Below, one piece after another: positions 4,496-5,066 of a stretch of 5,066 nt of DNA; positions within the stretch are counted from its first letter, which is position 1; every line of letters begins with the position of its first letter. The position numbers were made by a program, and so were the translations under genes. The stretch is taken from contig CANRGF010000071.1 of NCBI GenBank assembly GCA_947630075.1, positions 1 to 5,066 of the forward strand, given 5' to 3'. Below the pieces are notes generated by a model. It searched no databases and had not been told where the DNA came from. It was given only the letters and a program-made list of their open reading frames with translations. This stretch comes from an uncultured Clostridia bacterium. GTDB taxonomy: Bacteria > Bacillota > Clostridia > Christensenellales > UBA1242.

Positions 4496-5066
4496 ACGAG
4501 CTATTGTGGTGTTGTCTTTTTTCCTGTTCTGCAATTCTTTAACAGGGTTTGGCTTATCTTGATAGCGGTAATCCTGCCCCAATTTTTTGATTGCTTTTTC
4601 AATCACTTGATGGCTTGCGTTATTATTGGCGTTTGGCATAATTTCATCTTGATACAAAAAGAAATCTGCATTACTTTTAAGCGACATTACGCTAACATAT
4701 TTTTGTCTATCACTCGTTAAAAGGATTGTACGCTCCAACACATCGCGAACATATTCTTTATTTGTGCCTAGTTTTAAAAGAGTTGGAAATTCACCATCAC
4801 CGATAACAGAAGAATAATCCTTTTTTTCAAATTTTTTAAGCAAATCACAAGCAAGGCGCAAATGAGAGCATTCCATTAAGAAAAATTGATGCCAAATTTC
4901 TTTAATATTTTTATTTTCTTCCTCGTTATATGCGCTAAAATATAGGTAACATTCAGTATATTCATGCATCACCCACTGCTCTAACCAAGTACAAGTTGGG
5001 TCTTTTAGGCTTTCATATTGAGTTACATGCTCCTCTTCCACCATGCCAATTTCGGCATAAAGCCGT
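4481..5066 (-). CDS. Ferritin-like/rubrerythrin-type di-iron protein, 5' end outside window
   Basis: This leftward gene reads open to the right edge, so 194 codons are visible and the N-terminus is missing. An internal ATG at 5044-5042 is not the start, because the frame upstream (RLYAEIG) continues the family pattern without a stop. The visible protein has helix 2 with AEIGMVEEEH (visible residues 4-13; E10-x-x-H13). Helix 3 has HEYTE (34-38) and helix 4 has ECSH (65-68; E-x-x-H). These are the carboxylate and histidine ligands expected of a four-helix ferritin-like di-iron centre; helix 1 lies outside. After the bundle comes a polar extension of about 110 residues (LERTILLTSD, then a basic tail ending ARKKSG) that I do not recognise. 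Proteins of this type may handle iron or peroxide, but the exact reaction is unknown. The stop lies in the loop of the shared terminator. Confidence 0.75.
   Translation of the reverse strand, partial: RLYAEIGMVEEEHVTQYESLKDPTCTWLEQWVMHEYTECYLYFSAYNEEENKNIKEIWHQFFLMECSHLRLACDLLKKFEKKDYSSVIGDGEFPTLLKLGTNKEYVRDVLERTILLTSDRQKYVSVMSLKSNADFFLYQDEIMPNANNNASHQVIEKAIKKLGQDYRYQDKPNPVKELQNRKKDNTTIARKKSG

Noticed and set aside
1..5066. CRISPR array, insertion sequence, retron or tandem-repeat antitoxin RNA
   Set aside because: No regularly spaced repeats, terminal inverted repeats, transposase, reverse transcriptase or tandem repeats were found on either strand.

Overview
The window is AT-rich bacterial DNA, most likely from a low-GC Gram-positive (Clostridia-type Firmicute, possibly an uncultivated gut or animal-associated lineage). 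This is inferred from the tight comEC-holA gene pair, a strong AAGGAG ribosome-binding site, sigma-A type promoters, U-tailed hairpin terminators and a tRNA gene with an encoded CCA. No species can be named from the sequence alone.

Layout. The left half reads leftward: comEC (DNA-uptake channel, 2627 to 1098) overlaps holA (DNA polymerase III delta subunit, 1111 to 197) by 14 bases. A YgjP-type metallopeptidase gene follows and runs off the left edge (130 to 1). A short divergent intergenic region (2628-2737) holds two near-consensus promoters back to back, one for comEC and one for a tRNA-Glu(CUC) gene (2738-2812) that ends in its own terminator (2828-2861). The right half begins with an extended -10 promoter and a leader of about 150 bases that can fold into nested helices. 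The leader precedes a stand-alone PD-(D/E)XK nuclease gene (3098-4252, rightward). After about 217 bases without a convincing gene, a palindromic terminator (4470-4495) separates the nuclease from a convergent ferritin-like di-iron protein gene (5066 to 4481, 5' end outside the window).

How the parts relate. comEC and holA form a housekeeping/competence operon common in Firmicutes. This ComEC lacks the C-terminal metallo-beta-lactamase domain found in long ComEC proteins. The comEC promoter places the start point within 0-2 bases of its ATG, and a weaker promoter upstream of the metallopeptidase gene does the same, so both mRNAs may be leaderless. The nuclease gene instead has a long leader and a strong Shine-Dalgarno site. 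The nuclease belongs to a family of uncertain role. Its single-gene unit beside a tRNA and its structured leader make it the most plausible accessory or defence-type locus here, but nothing in the window proves a defence function.
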